In this document: one piece after another, positions 15,425 through 22,467 of the stretch | Numbering within the stretch: position 1 is the stretch's first letter | How the letters are laid out: each line of letters begins with the position of its first letter | DNA from: Actinomycetes bacterium | GTDB lineage: Bacteria; Actinomycetota; Acidimicrobiia; Acidimicrobiales; Microtrichaceae | Assembly: GCA_023427825.1 (NCBI GenBank) | Contig: JAEZAI010000218.1 | Coordinates: 1 to 25,424, forward strand | Direction: 5' to 3' | Length of the DNA: 25,424 nucleotides | Notes under the pieces: model-generated | Database searches by the model: none | What the model was told of the DNA's origin: nothing | Seen by the model: the letters and a program-made list of their open reading frames with translations, nothing else | Program-made: the position numbers and the translations under genes

Positions 15425-17137
15425 ATGATCAACACGCGGTCGTTCGGACTGCTGCTCGACGGTCGGCGGCGGACCCTCGCGCTGCTCGGCGCGGTGTCGT
15501 TCCTGGGCGGCGCAGCCGAGGCGCTCTTCCTGCTCATCGTCACCCGCGTCGCGTTCGACCTCGCCACCGAGGAGGGCGATCTGGCCTTCGGGCCCGTCGA
15601 CGGGATCGGCGCCGTGACCGCGCTCGCCTTCGGCCTGGTCGCGCTGCGCGTGGCGCTCGCCGTGCTGGCCGGCCGCATGTCCGCGGACCTGGTCAGCGAG
15701 GCGGTGGCGTCCATCCGCCAGGACCTCGCGGACGCGTACCTCCAGGCGTCGTGGCGGGTGCAGCAGTCCTCGCGCTCCGGCCGGTTGCAGGAGCTGCTCA
15801 CCACGTTCGTCCAGGGCGGGGCCGATCTGCTGACGTCGGCCACGTCGCTCGTGGCCTCGCTGTTGAGCCTGGTCGCCCTGTTGCTCGGAGCGCTCGTGGC
15901 GGATCCCGTCGCGACGCTCGCCGCCGGGCTGGTCGTGGTCGGTCTCGGTGCGCTCCTGCGGCCGATCCGGGCCGCGATCAAGCGCCGGGCGGCTCGGGCA
16001 TCACGGGCCGGGATGGAGTTCGCCACGTCCCTGAGCGACACGTCGTCGGTGATGCTGGAGTCGCAGGTGTTCCACGTGCAGGAACCCATCTCGCGCGACG
16101 TCGCCCGACGGGTCGAGCGGGCCGCCGACGCGAACCGCCGGCTGCTCTTCGCCCGGGCGTTGATCCAGCCGGCGTACGTGGGCGCCGCGTACTCGGCCCT
16201 CCTGGTCGCGCTCGTCGCGGTCTACCTCGTCGACCAAGCCGCGCTCGCGTCGGTCGCGACGGTCATGGTCGTGATGCTGCGGAGCCTGTCGTACGGCCAG
16301 GCGGTGCAGGTGTCCTCAGCGGCCGTCGCCTCGAACGAGCCCTTCGTCGTCGAGCTGACCGACGAGCTCCACCGGCTCCGTGAGAGCCGGCCCGATCGTG
16401 GCGTCGAGCCGCTGGCGCGCCTGGATCGTCTCGAGCTGCGCGACGTGAGCTTCAGCTATGGGGACGACGCTGCGCTCGAGCACATCACGGTGTCGCTCGA
16501 ACCGGGCGTGGCGGTCGGGATCGTGGGGCCGTCGGGGAGCGGGAAGTCGACGCTCGCACAGGTGATCCTCGGTCTGCTCACGCCGAGCTCGGGTGAGGTG
16601 CTGGCGAACGGTGAGCCCGCGGCCGGCTTCGACCCGGACGACTGGTCGCGGCGGGTCACCTTCGTCCCCCAGTCCCCGAAGCTCGTGCACGGGACCGTCG
16701 CCGACAACATCCGGTTCTTCCGTCCCGTCTCCGACGAGGCGGTGGTGGCCGCCGCCCGGCGGGCGCACATCCACGACGAGATCGTGGCCATGAAGGACGG
16801 CTACGGCCAGCAGGTGATCCAGGGCGCACTGAGCGGTGGCCAGCAGCAGCGCCTGTGCATCGCGCGTGCGCTGGTCGAGGACCCGGACCTGATCGTGCTC
16901 GACGAGCCGACCAGCGCGCTCGACCTGAAGAGCGAGCAGCTGATCGGTGAGACCCTGGCCGAGCTCCGGCGCGCCAAGACCGTCGTCATCATCGCCCACC
17001 GCCTCTCCACGCTGAACGGCTGCGACAAGCTCATGGTGATCCAGTCGGGTCGCCTGGTCGGGTTCGACGATCCGGAGCGTCTCAGCACCACGAACCCCTT
17101 CTACGCCGAGGTCCTGCGGATCTCGCAGCTGACCTGA
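15425..17137 (+). CDS. ABC transporter with fused membrane and ATPase domains (PglK/MsbA-like flippase)
   Basis: A 570-residue half-transporter with a six-helix exporter domain (about residues 15-310) fused to one nucleotide-binding domain. The ATPase has Walker A GPSGSGKST (368-376), Q-loop Q416, signature LSGGQQQ (469-475), Walker B LIVLDEP (489-495) and switch H525. Size and layout match Campylobacter PglK (about 564 residues), the flippase for undecaprenyl-diphosphate-linked heptasaccharide, and MsbA. It probably works as a homodimer. A lipid-linked glycan substrate is inferred from the surrounding pgl-type genes; drug or peptide export is the alternative. ATG 15425 is the start. A methyltransferase gene follows after 17 bp. 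Confidence 0.88.
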   Translation: MINTRSFGLLLDGRRRTLALLGAVSFLGGAAEALFLLIVTRVAFDLATEEGDLAFGPVDGIGAVTALAFGLVALRVALAVLAGRMSADLVSEAVASIRQDLADAYLQASWRVQQSSRSGRLQELLTTFVQGGADLLTSATSLVASLLSLVALLLGALVADPVATLAAGLVVVGLGALLRPIRAAIKRRAARASRAGMEFATSLSDTSSVMLESQVFHVQEPISRDVARRVERAADANRRLLFARALIQPAYVGAAYSALLVALVAVYLVDQAALASVATVMVVMLRSLSYGQAVQVSSAAVASNEPFVVELTDELHRLRESRPDRGVEPLARLDRLELRDVSFSYGDDAALEHITVSLEPGVAVGIVGPSGSGKSTLAQVILGLLTPSSGEVLANGEPAAGFDPDDWSRRVTFVPQSPKLVHGTVADNIRFFRPVSDEAVVAAARRAHIHDEIVAMKDGYGQQVIQGALSGGQQQRLCIARALVEDPDLIVLDEPTSALDLKSEQLIGETLAELRRAKTVVIIAHRLSTLNGCDKLMVIQSGRLVGFDDPERLSTTNPFYAEVLRISQLT

Positions 17138-17154
17138 CCGGAGGCCTGACCTGC

Positions 17155-17838
17155 ATGGCGACCCTGCGTGAACTGAAGTCCCGCACCGCATCGGTGCTCC
17201 GATCGACCGTGCTGAGCGCCGTCCAGTGGTGGTTGCGCCGTCGGGGCGACCGCGACGATCTGTCGCGGGCCGAGCTCCGGCTCCTGTGCTTCGGGTGGGG
17301 CAACACGACGTGGGCGGCGTCGCCCGACTACCTCCGTCTGGTCATCGCTGCGGTGCGCCTCACGGACGGGGCGATCGTCGAGGCGGGGTCCGGTCTGACG
17401 ACCCTGGTCTTGGACGCCGTGACGCCGCCCGGACGGCGCGTCGTGGCGCTCGAGCACCACGACGGATGGGCCAGCCGCGTGAACGCCCGCCTCCGTGAGG
17501 GCGGCGCCACCGTGCTGTCGCGTCCGCTGCAGTCGTACGGGGAGTTCGACTGGTACGGCGTCGCCGGGTCCGACCTCCCGGCCGACGTGGGACTCGTGAT
17601 CGTGGACGGTCCGCCGGGGACCACCCGCGGCGGCCGCGTCGGAGCGTTGCCGGTCCTCGCACCCGTGCTGCGTCAGGGCGCGATGGCGCTCGTGGATGAC
17701 GCCGGACGCCAGGGCGAGCGCGCGGTGCTGCACAGCTGGCAGGAGCGCTACGGCGTGGAGTGGCAGCTGCTGGAGCTCCCCTCCCGGCCTGCGGCCCGCG
17801 TGATCGTGACGGACCTCGACCGCCTTCGCGACGGATGA
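17155..17838 (+). CDS. SAM-dependent methyltransferase-like protein
   Basis: A 227-residue class I Rossmann protein. Motif I is IVEAGSGLTT (74-83), the acidic end of strand 2 is E100 in VVALEHH, and VGLVIVDGPPG (145-155) is the motif-IV-like strand seen in O-methyltransferases of the Methyltransf_24 type. An N-terminal helix with two tryptophans and a basic run (about 16-33) may lie at the membrane surface. It may methylate a sugar hydroxyl of the lipid-linked glycan, which is inference from context. GGAGG at 17140-17144 is about 10 bp from ATG 17155. Its stop overlaps the next gene's start (ATGA). Confidence 0.75.
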   Translation: MATLRELKSRTASVLRSTVLSAVQWWLRRRGDRDDLSRAELRLLCFGWGNTTWAASPDYLRLVIAAVRLTDGAIVEAGSGLTTLVLDAVTPPGRRVVALEHHDGWASRVNARLREGGATVLSRPLQSYGEFDWYGVAGSDLPADVGLVIVDGPPGTTRGGRVGALPVLAPVLRQGAMALVDDAGRQGERAVLHSWQERYGVEWQLLELPSRPAARVIVTDLDRLRDG

Positions 17839-18800
17839 GGGCCGGCCGCAGTGCCGACCTGGTGTCGGTCGTCCTCCCGGTCGCGGACCGCGAGGACGTC
17901 ATCGGCGACGCGGTGAGCAGCGTGCTGGCGCAGACGCACGCGGAGCTGGAGCTGATCGTCGTCGACGACGGGTCCGGCGACGGCACGGTCGAGGTGGTCC
18001 GGTCCTTCGGGGACGACCGCGTCAGGGTGATCAGCCTTCCCGAGCGCGGCGGTGCCCCCACCGCCCGCAATACGGGGATCGCCGCCGCCGATGGTCGCTA
18101 TCTGGCCTTCCAGGACTCCGCCGACGTCTGGCACCCGCGCAAGCTCGCGCTCCCGCTGGCGGCCATGCAGCGGGCACAGCCCGAGCTCCGGATGGTCGCG
18201 GTCGGCTGCGACTGGCGCCTGCTGGGCCGGGACCTGGCGACGGGCGACGCGCCGCCGGCGCTGCACGTGGCCACCCGGCGTCACGTGCTCGCGGGGGCGT
18301 TGCGCGGGTTGGGCACGCCGATGCTGGTGGTCGACCGGTCACGCGCGGCGCCGGACGCCGGGTTCGATCCCGGCTTCCCGGCGCTCCAGGACCGGGACTT
18401 CCTCCTGAGCTGTCTGGGCCCGGGCGGCCAGGTGGGCATCGTCGATCGACCCCTCGTGTCGGTGCGCCGCGGGCGCGCCGACCACATCGCCAGTCCTGGC
18501 CGGGCACAGCTCGGAAACATCCGCTACGTGCAGAAGTACGCCAGCGAGCTGGCGGAGCTCCCACGGGTCCGCGACTGGTACCTGTACTGCGCCATGCGGG
18601 AGGCGATCAGGGCGGGTGATCGCACGGCTGCCGCGCGATACCTCGCGTCCTTCGGTTCGTTGCGCCGGATGGTGGCCTCGGTGCCCGAGTTCCTCTTGGC
18701 GCAGGTGCTGGGCGAGACGGGTCTCAAGATCGCGTCGCGGGGTCGGCTCCGGCCCGACTGGGACCAGCGCGTGGCGGACCAGGTCTCGATCGACCTCTAG
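17835..18800 (+). CDS. GT2 family glycosyltransferase with an altered DxD motif
   Basis: A 321-residue GT-A glycosyltransferase. VSVVLPVADRED (10-21) and IVVDDGSGDGT (41-51) form the nucleotide-binding half, and GAPTARNTGI (73-82) the next motif. The metal-binding site, usually DSDD in FLDSDD, reads D94-S95-A96-D97, so the last Asp of the DxD triplet is alanine. PALQDRDFLL (near residue 185) matches the expected acceptor-side segment. The gene is coupled to the methyltransferase by ATGA. Its TAG stop lies in the CTAG at the left edge of an IS481-type element; the protein does not look truncated (see findings). Confidence 0.85.
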   Translation: MRAGRSADLVSVVLPVADREDVIGDAVSSVLAQTHAELELIVVDDGSGDGTVEVVRSFGDDRVRVISLPERGGAPTARNTGIAAADGRYLAFQDSADVWHPRKLALPLAAMQRAQPELRMVAVGCDWRLLGRDLATGDAPPALHVATRRHVLAGALRGLGTPMLVVDRSRAAPDAGFDPGFPALQDRDFLLSCLGPGGQVGIVDRPLVSVRRGRADHIASPGRAQLGNIRYVQKYASELAELPRVRDWYLYCAMREAIRAGDRTAAARYLASFGSLRRMVASVPEFLLAQVLGETGLKIASRGRLRPDWDQRVADQVSIDL

Positions 18801-19777
18801 GTGTGCAGTGCGGGGAGGTTGTCCCTGATGGTGCTGATCGGGGTTGCCCAGCCGAGTGCGCCGTGGGATCGGTGGTGATTGTAGAAGTGGACGAACCGGG
18901 CGTACGCGGCATGGCGTTGACGTTCTGAGGTCCAGGGTCGGATGTAGGCCCATTCCTCGAGCAGGATCCGGTGGAAGCGTTCGACCTTGCCGTTGGTCTG
19001 CGGGCGCCGTGGGCGAGTCTTCTTCACCGTCGTGTTCGTGGCAGCACACGCTCGGTGCCAGAGCCCGGAGCGGTAGCAGGACCCGTTGTCGGTGATGACG
19101 CGGTCGCAGCGGATGCCGTGGGACGCGAACCATGCCGCGGCACGACCCCAGAACCCGGCGGCGGTGACGGCTTGTTCGTCGTCGAGGATCTCGGAGTAGA
19201 CGAGCCGGCTGCGGTCATCGAGCGCGGTGTGCAGGTAGCGGTAGCCGACCCGGCGCGACACGGACCCTTCGCCGTCGTAGCCGCGGCCTCGGACCTTCCA
19301 GCCGCCGCCGTCGGGGATGCCGGCGAGCTTCTTGACGTCGACGTGGATCAGATCGCCCGGGTGTTCACGCTCGTAGCGCCGTGGTGGCTCGACTGTGGCC
19401 GCTCGGTCACCGCGGTCCAAGCGGCCCACGCCCTCGGCGTTCAAGATGCGTTGCACCGTCGAGGTGGCGAGCCCGAGCTCGGAGCCGATGTGAGCAGCGC
19501 CCCAGCGGTGCTTGCGACGCAGATGCAGCACTCGCCGCACCTTTCGTTTCGACGTCGCGTTCGGGGAACGATGCGGCCGAGACGACCGATCGAACAGACC
19601 GTCGCGACCTTCGGCCAGGTAGCGGTCCCTCCACTTGCGGACCGTCTTCGCGTCGACCTGGAACCGATCCGCGGTCGCTTCGACGCTCCAACCGCGGTCA
19701 AGAACACAGGCCACCATCCGGGCCCGGCCCTCCGGGGTCAACGGCGCGTTCGGATGCTGCCTTCTAGCGTGAGACAT
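18797..19777 (-). CDS. IS481-family transposase
   Basis: A 326-residue DDE transposase. An N-terminal helix-turn-helix region (about 12-62, VEATADRFQVDAKTVRKW) is followed by a second DNA-binding helix set and the RNase H-fold catalytic core. The catalytic residues are D147 in HVDVKKL, D230 in ITDNGSCY and E266 in NGKVERFH, with exactly 35 residues between the last two (DD35E). Length and motifs fit intact IS481 transposases. ATG 19777 is preceded by GGAGGG. The stop codon TAG is formed by the flanking CTAG rather than by the element itself. The start region is buried in an 11-bp inverted repeat. The gene looks functional. Confidence 0.93.
   Translation of the reverse strand: MSHARRQHPNAPLTPEGRARMVACVLDRGWSVEATADRFQVDAKTVRKWRDRYLAEGRDGLFDRSSRPHRSPNATSKRKVRRVLHLRRKHRWGAAHIGSELGLATSTVQRILNAEGVGRLDRGDRAATVEPPRRYEREHPGDLIHVDVKKLAGIPDGGGWKVRGRGYDGEGSVSRRVGYRYLHTALDDRSRLVYSEILDDEQAVTAAGFWGRAAAWFASHGIRCDRVITDNGSCYRSGLWHRACAATNTTVKKTRPRRPQTNGKVERFHRILLEEWAYIRPWTSERQRHAAYARFVHFYNHHRSHGALGWATPISTIRDNLPALHT
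18801..18832 (+). repeat. IS481 left terminal inverted repeat
   Basis: It pairs with 19864-19895 read on the other strand, 24 of 32 bases matching. The best blocks are the outer GTGTG and the inner GTTGTCCCTG. The transposase C-terminal codons lie within this repeat. Confidence 0.88.
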
Positions 19778-19836
19778 GAGCCCTCCGGGCTGAGGAGTGT
19801 GTTGTGGAAGACCCACAGCCTCACTCGGAGGGCTCA
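19777..19836 (-). promoter_or_regulatory. Hairpin covering the transposase ribosome-binding site
   Basis: TGAGCCCTCCG (19777-19787) and CGGAGGGCTCA (19826-19836) are perfect 11-bp inverted arms. Between them lie nested shorter pairs, TGAGG/CCTCA and TGTGG/CCACA. In the transposase mRNA the proximal arm contains the GGAGGG ribosome-binding site and the A of the ATG, so folding would block initiation. Translation control is inferred from position. Confidence 0.6.
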
Positions 19837-19863
19837 ACTCGTCGGTGGATCACCCCAACCCAG

Positions 19864-19895
19864 ACCGACAGGGACAACGTCTCCGGTCGTCACAC
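19864..19895 (-). repeat. IS481 right terminal inverted repeat
   Basis: Partner of the repeat at 18801-18832 (24/32 identical). It ends in CACAC against the right CTAG copy, which provides the stop codon of the neighbouring minus-strand glycosyltransferase. Confidence 0.88.
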
Positions 19896-21050
19896 CTAGG
19901 CCGGGGACCGGCGTCGACGGGACGCCGCAGCCGACCGGTAGAGGTCGGCCATCCCGGCGGCTGCAGCGTCCAGACGAAAGGTCGACTCGTAGGTGGTGCG
20001 ACCTGCCTGCCCGATGCGGGCGGCGAGCTCGCGGTCCTTCGCGAGGGTCCCGATGGCGCCGGCCATCGCGGCGGGTTCGCCGACGGGGACCACGAGCGCG
20101 TTCACGCCGTCGTGGACCAACCCGCGCAGACCGAGCACGTCGGTCGTCACGACGGGCACGGCGGAGCGCATGGCCTCGATCACGCTGCCAGCCGCACCCT
20201 CCGACCGCGAGCTCGACACGAACACGTCCGCAGCCGCGAGCAGGTCGTCGACGTCGTCGCGGTGGCCGATCAGCTGGACCCGGGATCCGAGGCCGCTCGA
20301 CGCGATCAGGTCACGGAGGCCGGCGCTCGCAGCGCCGTCCCGGCCCGCGAGGACGAGGCGGATGTCGGGATCTTCGTCGGCCAGCACCTCGATCGCCCGG
20401 ACGAGTATGGCGTGGTCCTTGATCGGCTCCTGGCGACCCACCGCAAGGACGAGGGTCGCGGCCTGCGGGATGCCGAGCTGACCTCGGACTCGCTCCGCCG
20501 TCCCCGGGTCGACGGCCGCCACCTCCGGTCGACCTCGGTGCACGACCCTCACGCGATCGCGCCGGACGGCGAGGTTTCGACCGTTCACCTCCGCGACGCC
20601 CTCGGTCACGGCGTGGAAGTGCGAGTTGCTGGCGAGCGCGAGCACCCGGTCCGACTGCAGGATCACCCGGTGCTTCCAGGTCAGGTCGCCGAGGTGGTCC
20701 GCCGCGTTGCCGACGGCGGCCCACGTCACCACCACGGGCGTGCGCGTCGCGACCGCCGCGAGCTGCGTCGGGAAGACGGCGTCCCAGAGCGCTGCGTGCA
20801 CGACGTCGGGCCCGGTCCGTCGGATGAGCTGGTGGAGCGCAACCGCCTGCCGCAGGCGACCGGACGTGGACGACAGGTCGTGAATGGTGACGCCGCTGTC
20901 GCGCAGCCGTGGCACCAGGTCCTGGCGTTCGGTGAGCACCGCGAGGTGGAGGTCGAAGCCGTCCTCGGTCAGCATCGAGGCCGTCGCCGCGAAGGACTGC
21001 TCCGCCCCGCCCGTCGGATCCGCGCCCGGCAGGACGTGGAGGACCCTCAT
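19896..21050 (-). CDS. GT4 family glycosyltransferase
   Basis: A 384-residue GT-B enzyme beginning MRVLHVLPGADPTGGAEQSF, with the GGAEQ acceptor-side loop at 14-18. GRQEPIKDHAILV (205-217) starts the second domain and E284-GAAGSVI-E292 is the EX7E motif, followed by TTDVLGLRGLV. Donor and acceptor are unknown. The open frame extends upstream through the pyruvyltransferase gene in another frame; ATG 21050 is chosen because it overlaps that gene's stop as ATGA. Its own stop TAG lies in the right-hand CTAG copy beside the IS481 element. Read-through from this gene would enter the transposase gene in the sense direction. Confidence 0.88.
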   Translation of the reverse strand: MRVLHVLPGADPTGGAEQSFAATASMLTEDGFDLHLAVLTERQDLVPRLRDSGVTIHDLSSTSGRLRQAVALHQLIRRTGPDVVHAALWDAVFPTQLAAVATRTPVVVTWAAVGNAADHLGDLTWKHRVILQSDRVLALASNSHFHAVTEGVAEVNGRNLAVRRDRVRVVHRGRPEVAAVDPGTAERVRGQLGIPQAATLVLAVGRQEPIKDHAILVRAIEVLADEDPDIRLVLAGRDGAASAGLRDLIASSGLGSRVQLIGHRDDVDDLLAAADVFVSSSRSEGAAGSVIEAMRSAVPVVTTDVLGLRGLVHDGVNALVVPVGEPAAMAGAIGTLAKDRELAARIGQAGRTTYESTFRLDAAAAGMADLYRSAAASRRRRSPA

Positions 21051-22258
21051 GGACGGCGGAGCCCGGCCCGGCGGTCGGTCACGTCTCGAAGCAGACCCGC
21101 CAGTACTCCGTAGCGGGCTGATGCGACGTCGATGGCGGCGGACACCTCCTGCTGCGACGCTCCGGACGGACGGGTGAGCTGCCGCTCCCACTCGTCTGGA
21201 CGAGTCGGATCGAGCACCATGTGACCCAGACCGATCTCGGTGAAGGTGTCGATCGCCTTCCGGTCCTGCGACAGCTCGATCGGGTAGCTCGGCGTCCGGG
21301 ACATCAACCCGAGGATCGCAGCGTGCAGCCGGCTGGCGACGACCGCGTCGGCGGTGGCGTAGAGCTCGACGAGACGAGCGGGGGGCAGGTCGTCGGTGAC
21401 GAGCGTGGTGGGCACGGACAGCTGACGAGCCAGGTCCTCGGAGGCGGTGACGTCGCTGTCGAGGCCGAGCGAGTGTGCGACGACCGTCGCCCGCTTGATG
21501 CCTCCCGCACCGGCCAGCCGGCCGACCAGGTCGGCGATGTCGCCGAAGAGGCGCCGGGCCGGGTCGGACACGGCGAGCACGAGGTGCCCCGTGGCCGTCC
21601 GCTGCGTGGCCGGCAGCAGGAAGGGGCCGCCGATGACGGAGTCGGGGAGTCGGGTGATCGGCGCCGCAGCGATCTCGCGGACGACCTCCCCGCTCAGCGG
21701 TCCTCGTGGGAGCACCAGGTCGGCGCGTCGGTACTGACGTCGCATCAGTCGGGCGCCGATGGGGGAGTTGGGCCTGCCGGCGTGCAGGCCGAGGAGCACC
21801 GTGGGAATTCCGTCCGCCTGGGCGAGTCGGAGTGCCCCGGTTCGCCGGAGGAAGGCGGCCAGGTTGCCCATCGTCGAGCAGTCCCGGTAGATAACCCCGC
21901 CGCGGCTCACGACCAGGTCGCTCGACCGCAGGAACTCGTCGGTCCGCCGGTCGAGGAGGCGCAGCGGCAGGCGGCGCGCCAGGAGCTCCGCTGGGATCGA
22001 GGAGATCGCGCCCGACCGCAGCGTCTCCTGTCGCACGATCGGGGCCAGGACCTCGACGTCGGGAAATCGCTCGATCGTGTGTCGGTACCGGTGCGAACGC
22101 TCCGACTCCTCGAACTCGTTGATCGGGACCAGCCCGACGACCGCGTCCGGGAACGCCTGACGGACCAGGTACACAGCTGCGATGTTGAGCGCCGCCGACC
22201 CGCGGTTGTCGTCGCCGTACGTGTTGACGATCGCGATCCGTCGTTGCTTCGAGCCCAT
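21047..22258 (-). CDS. Polysaccharide pyruvyl transferase family protein
   Basis: A 403-residue protein of the PF04230 type. The N-terminal strand and loop read AIVNTYGDDNRGSAALN (9-25), and SRGG at 118-121, LLGLHAGRP (155-163) and ASRLHAAILGLMS (308-320) are the conserved blocks; SRLHA is the most diagnostic. Enzymes such as CsaB add ketal pyruvate from phosphoenolpyruvate to a sugar, giving the glycan a negative charge that can anchor S-layer-type proteins; other members are not proven pyruvyltransferases. The start is ATG 22258 without a strong Shine-Dalgarno. It is coupled by ATGA to the GT4 gene downstream. Confidence 0.82.
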   Translation of the reverse strand: MGSKQRRIAIVNTYGDDNRGSAALNIAAVYLVRQAFPDAVVGLVPINEFEESERSHRYRHTIERFPDVEVLAPIVRQETLRSGAISSIPAELLARRLPLRLLDRRTDEFLRSSDLVVSRGGVIYRDCSTMGNLAAFLRRTGALRLAQADGIPTVLLGLHAGRPNSPIGARLMRRQYRRADLVLPRGPLSGEVVREIAAAPITRLPDSVIGGPFLLPATQRTATGHLVLAVSDPARRLFGDIADLVGRLAGAGGIKRATVVAHSLGLDSDVTASEDLARQLSVPTTLVTDDLPPARLVELYATADAVVASRLHAAILGLMSRTPSYPIELSQDRKAIDTFTEIGLGHMVLDPTRPDEWERQLTRPSGASQQEVSAAIDVASARYGVLAGLLRDVTDRRAGLRRP

Positions 22259-22404
22259 CGTCGCCGCCGGGCTCCGCGCGGTGCCGGTCGGCACACGATC
22301 GCTCCCCGTCGCCCCTCGCGGCTGACCATAACGGACCGTCGACCGGCGTCCGCCACCGCTGGCCCGGGGGAAAGCCGTCTGACCCGGGTTGGGTAGGTCC
22401 ACTC

Positions 22405-22433
22405 TCGACACGGAGTGGCGCGATCAATAGCCT
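22405..22433 (+). promoter_or_regulatory. Likely sigma-70-type promoter of the RCC1 lipoprotein gene
   Basis: TCGACA (22405-22410) and TAGCCT (22428-22433) are separated by exactly 17 bp, matching TTGACA at five of six and the actinobacterial TAnnnT pattern. Transcription would start near 22440, within the palindrome described next. A small inverted repeat CCACTC/GAGTGG (22399-22404 and 22413-22418) overlaps the -35 area. Confidence 0.55.
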
Positions 22434-22445
22434 GAACCGAGTTCA
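22433..22445. promoter_or_regulatory. TGAAC-CGA-GTTCA palindrome at the RCC1 gene promoter
   Basis: Perfect 5-bp arms with a 3-bp spacer. It starts at the last base of the predicted -10 and covers the expected start site, the classic place for a repressor. The spacer region is shared with the divergent pyruvyltransferase operon. The regulator is unknown and is not encoded visibly in this window. Confidence 0.55.
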
Positions 22446-22467
22446 TCCGTGGCTGGAGGGCGAGGGG

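Larger units (their letters stand above)
18801..19895 (-). mobile_element. Complete IS481-family insertion sequence, about 1095 bp, flanked by CTAG
   Basis: Terminal inverted repeats and a single transposase gene define the element. CTAG stands at both edges (18797-18800 and 19896-19899). IS481 of Bordetella is known to insert at NCTAGN with a 6-bp duplication. Read that way the duplicates here would be TCTAGG and CCTAGG, differing in one base, and the element would run 18802-19894 from TGTG to CACA. Strand is given as that of the transposase. No passenger gene is present, and the rest of its length is a 118-bp leader upstream of the transposase. Confidence 0.9.

Noticed and set aside
17835..18800. 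GT2 gene truncated by the insertion sequence
   Set aside because: The TAG is part of the presumed pre-existing target CTAG, so the reconstructed uninterrupted sequence ends the protein at the same codon.
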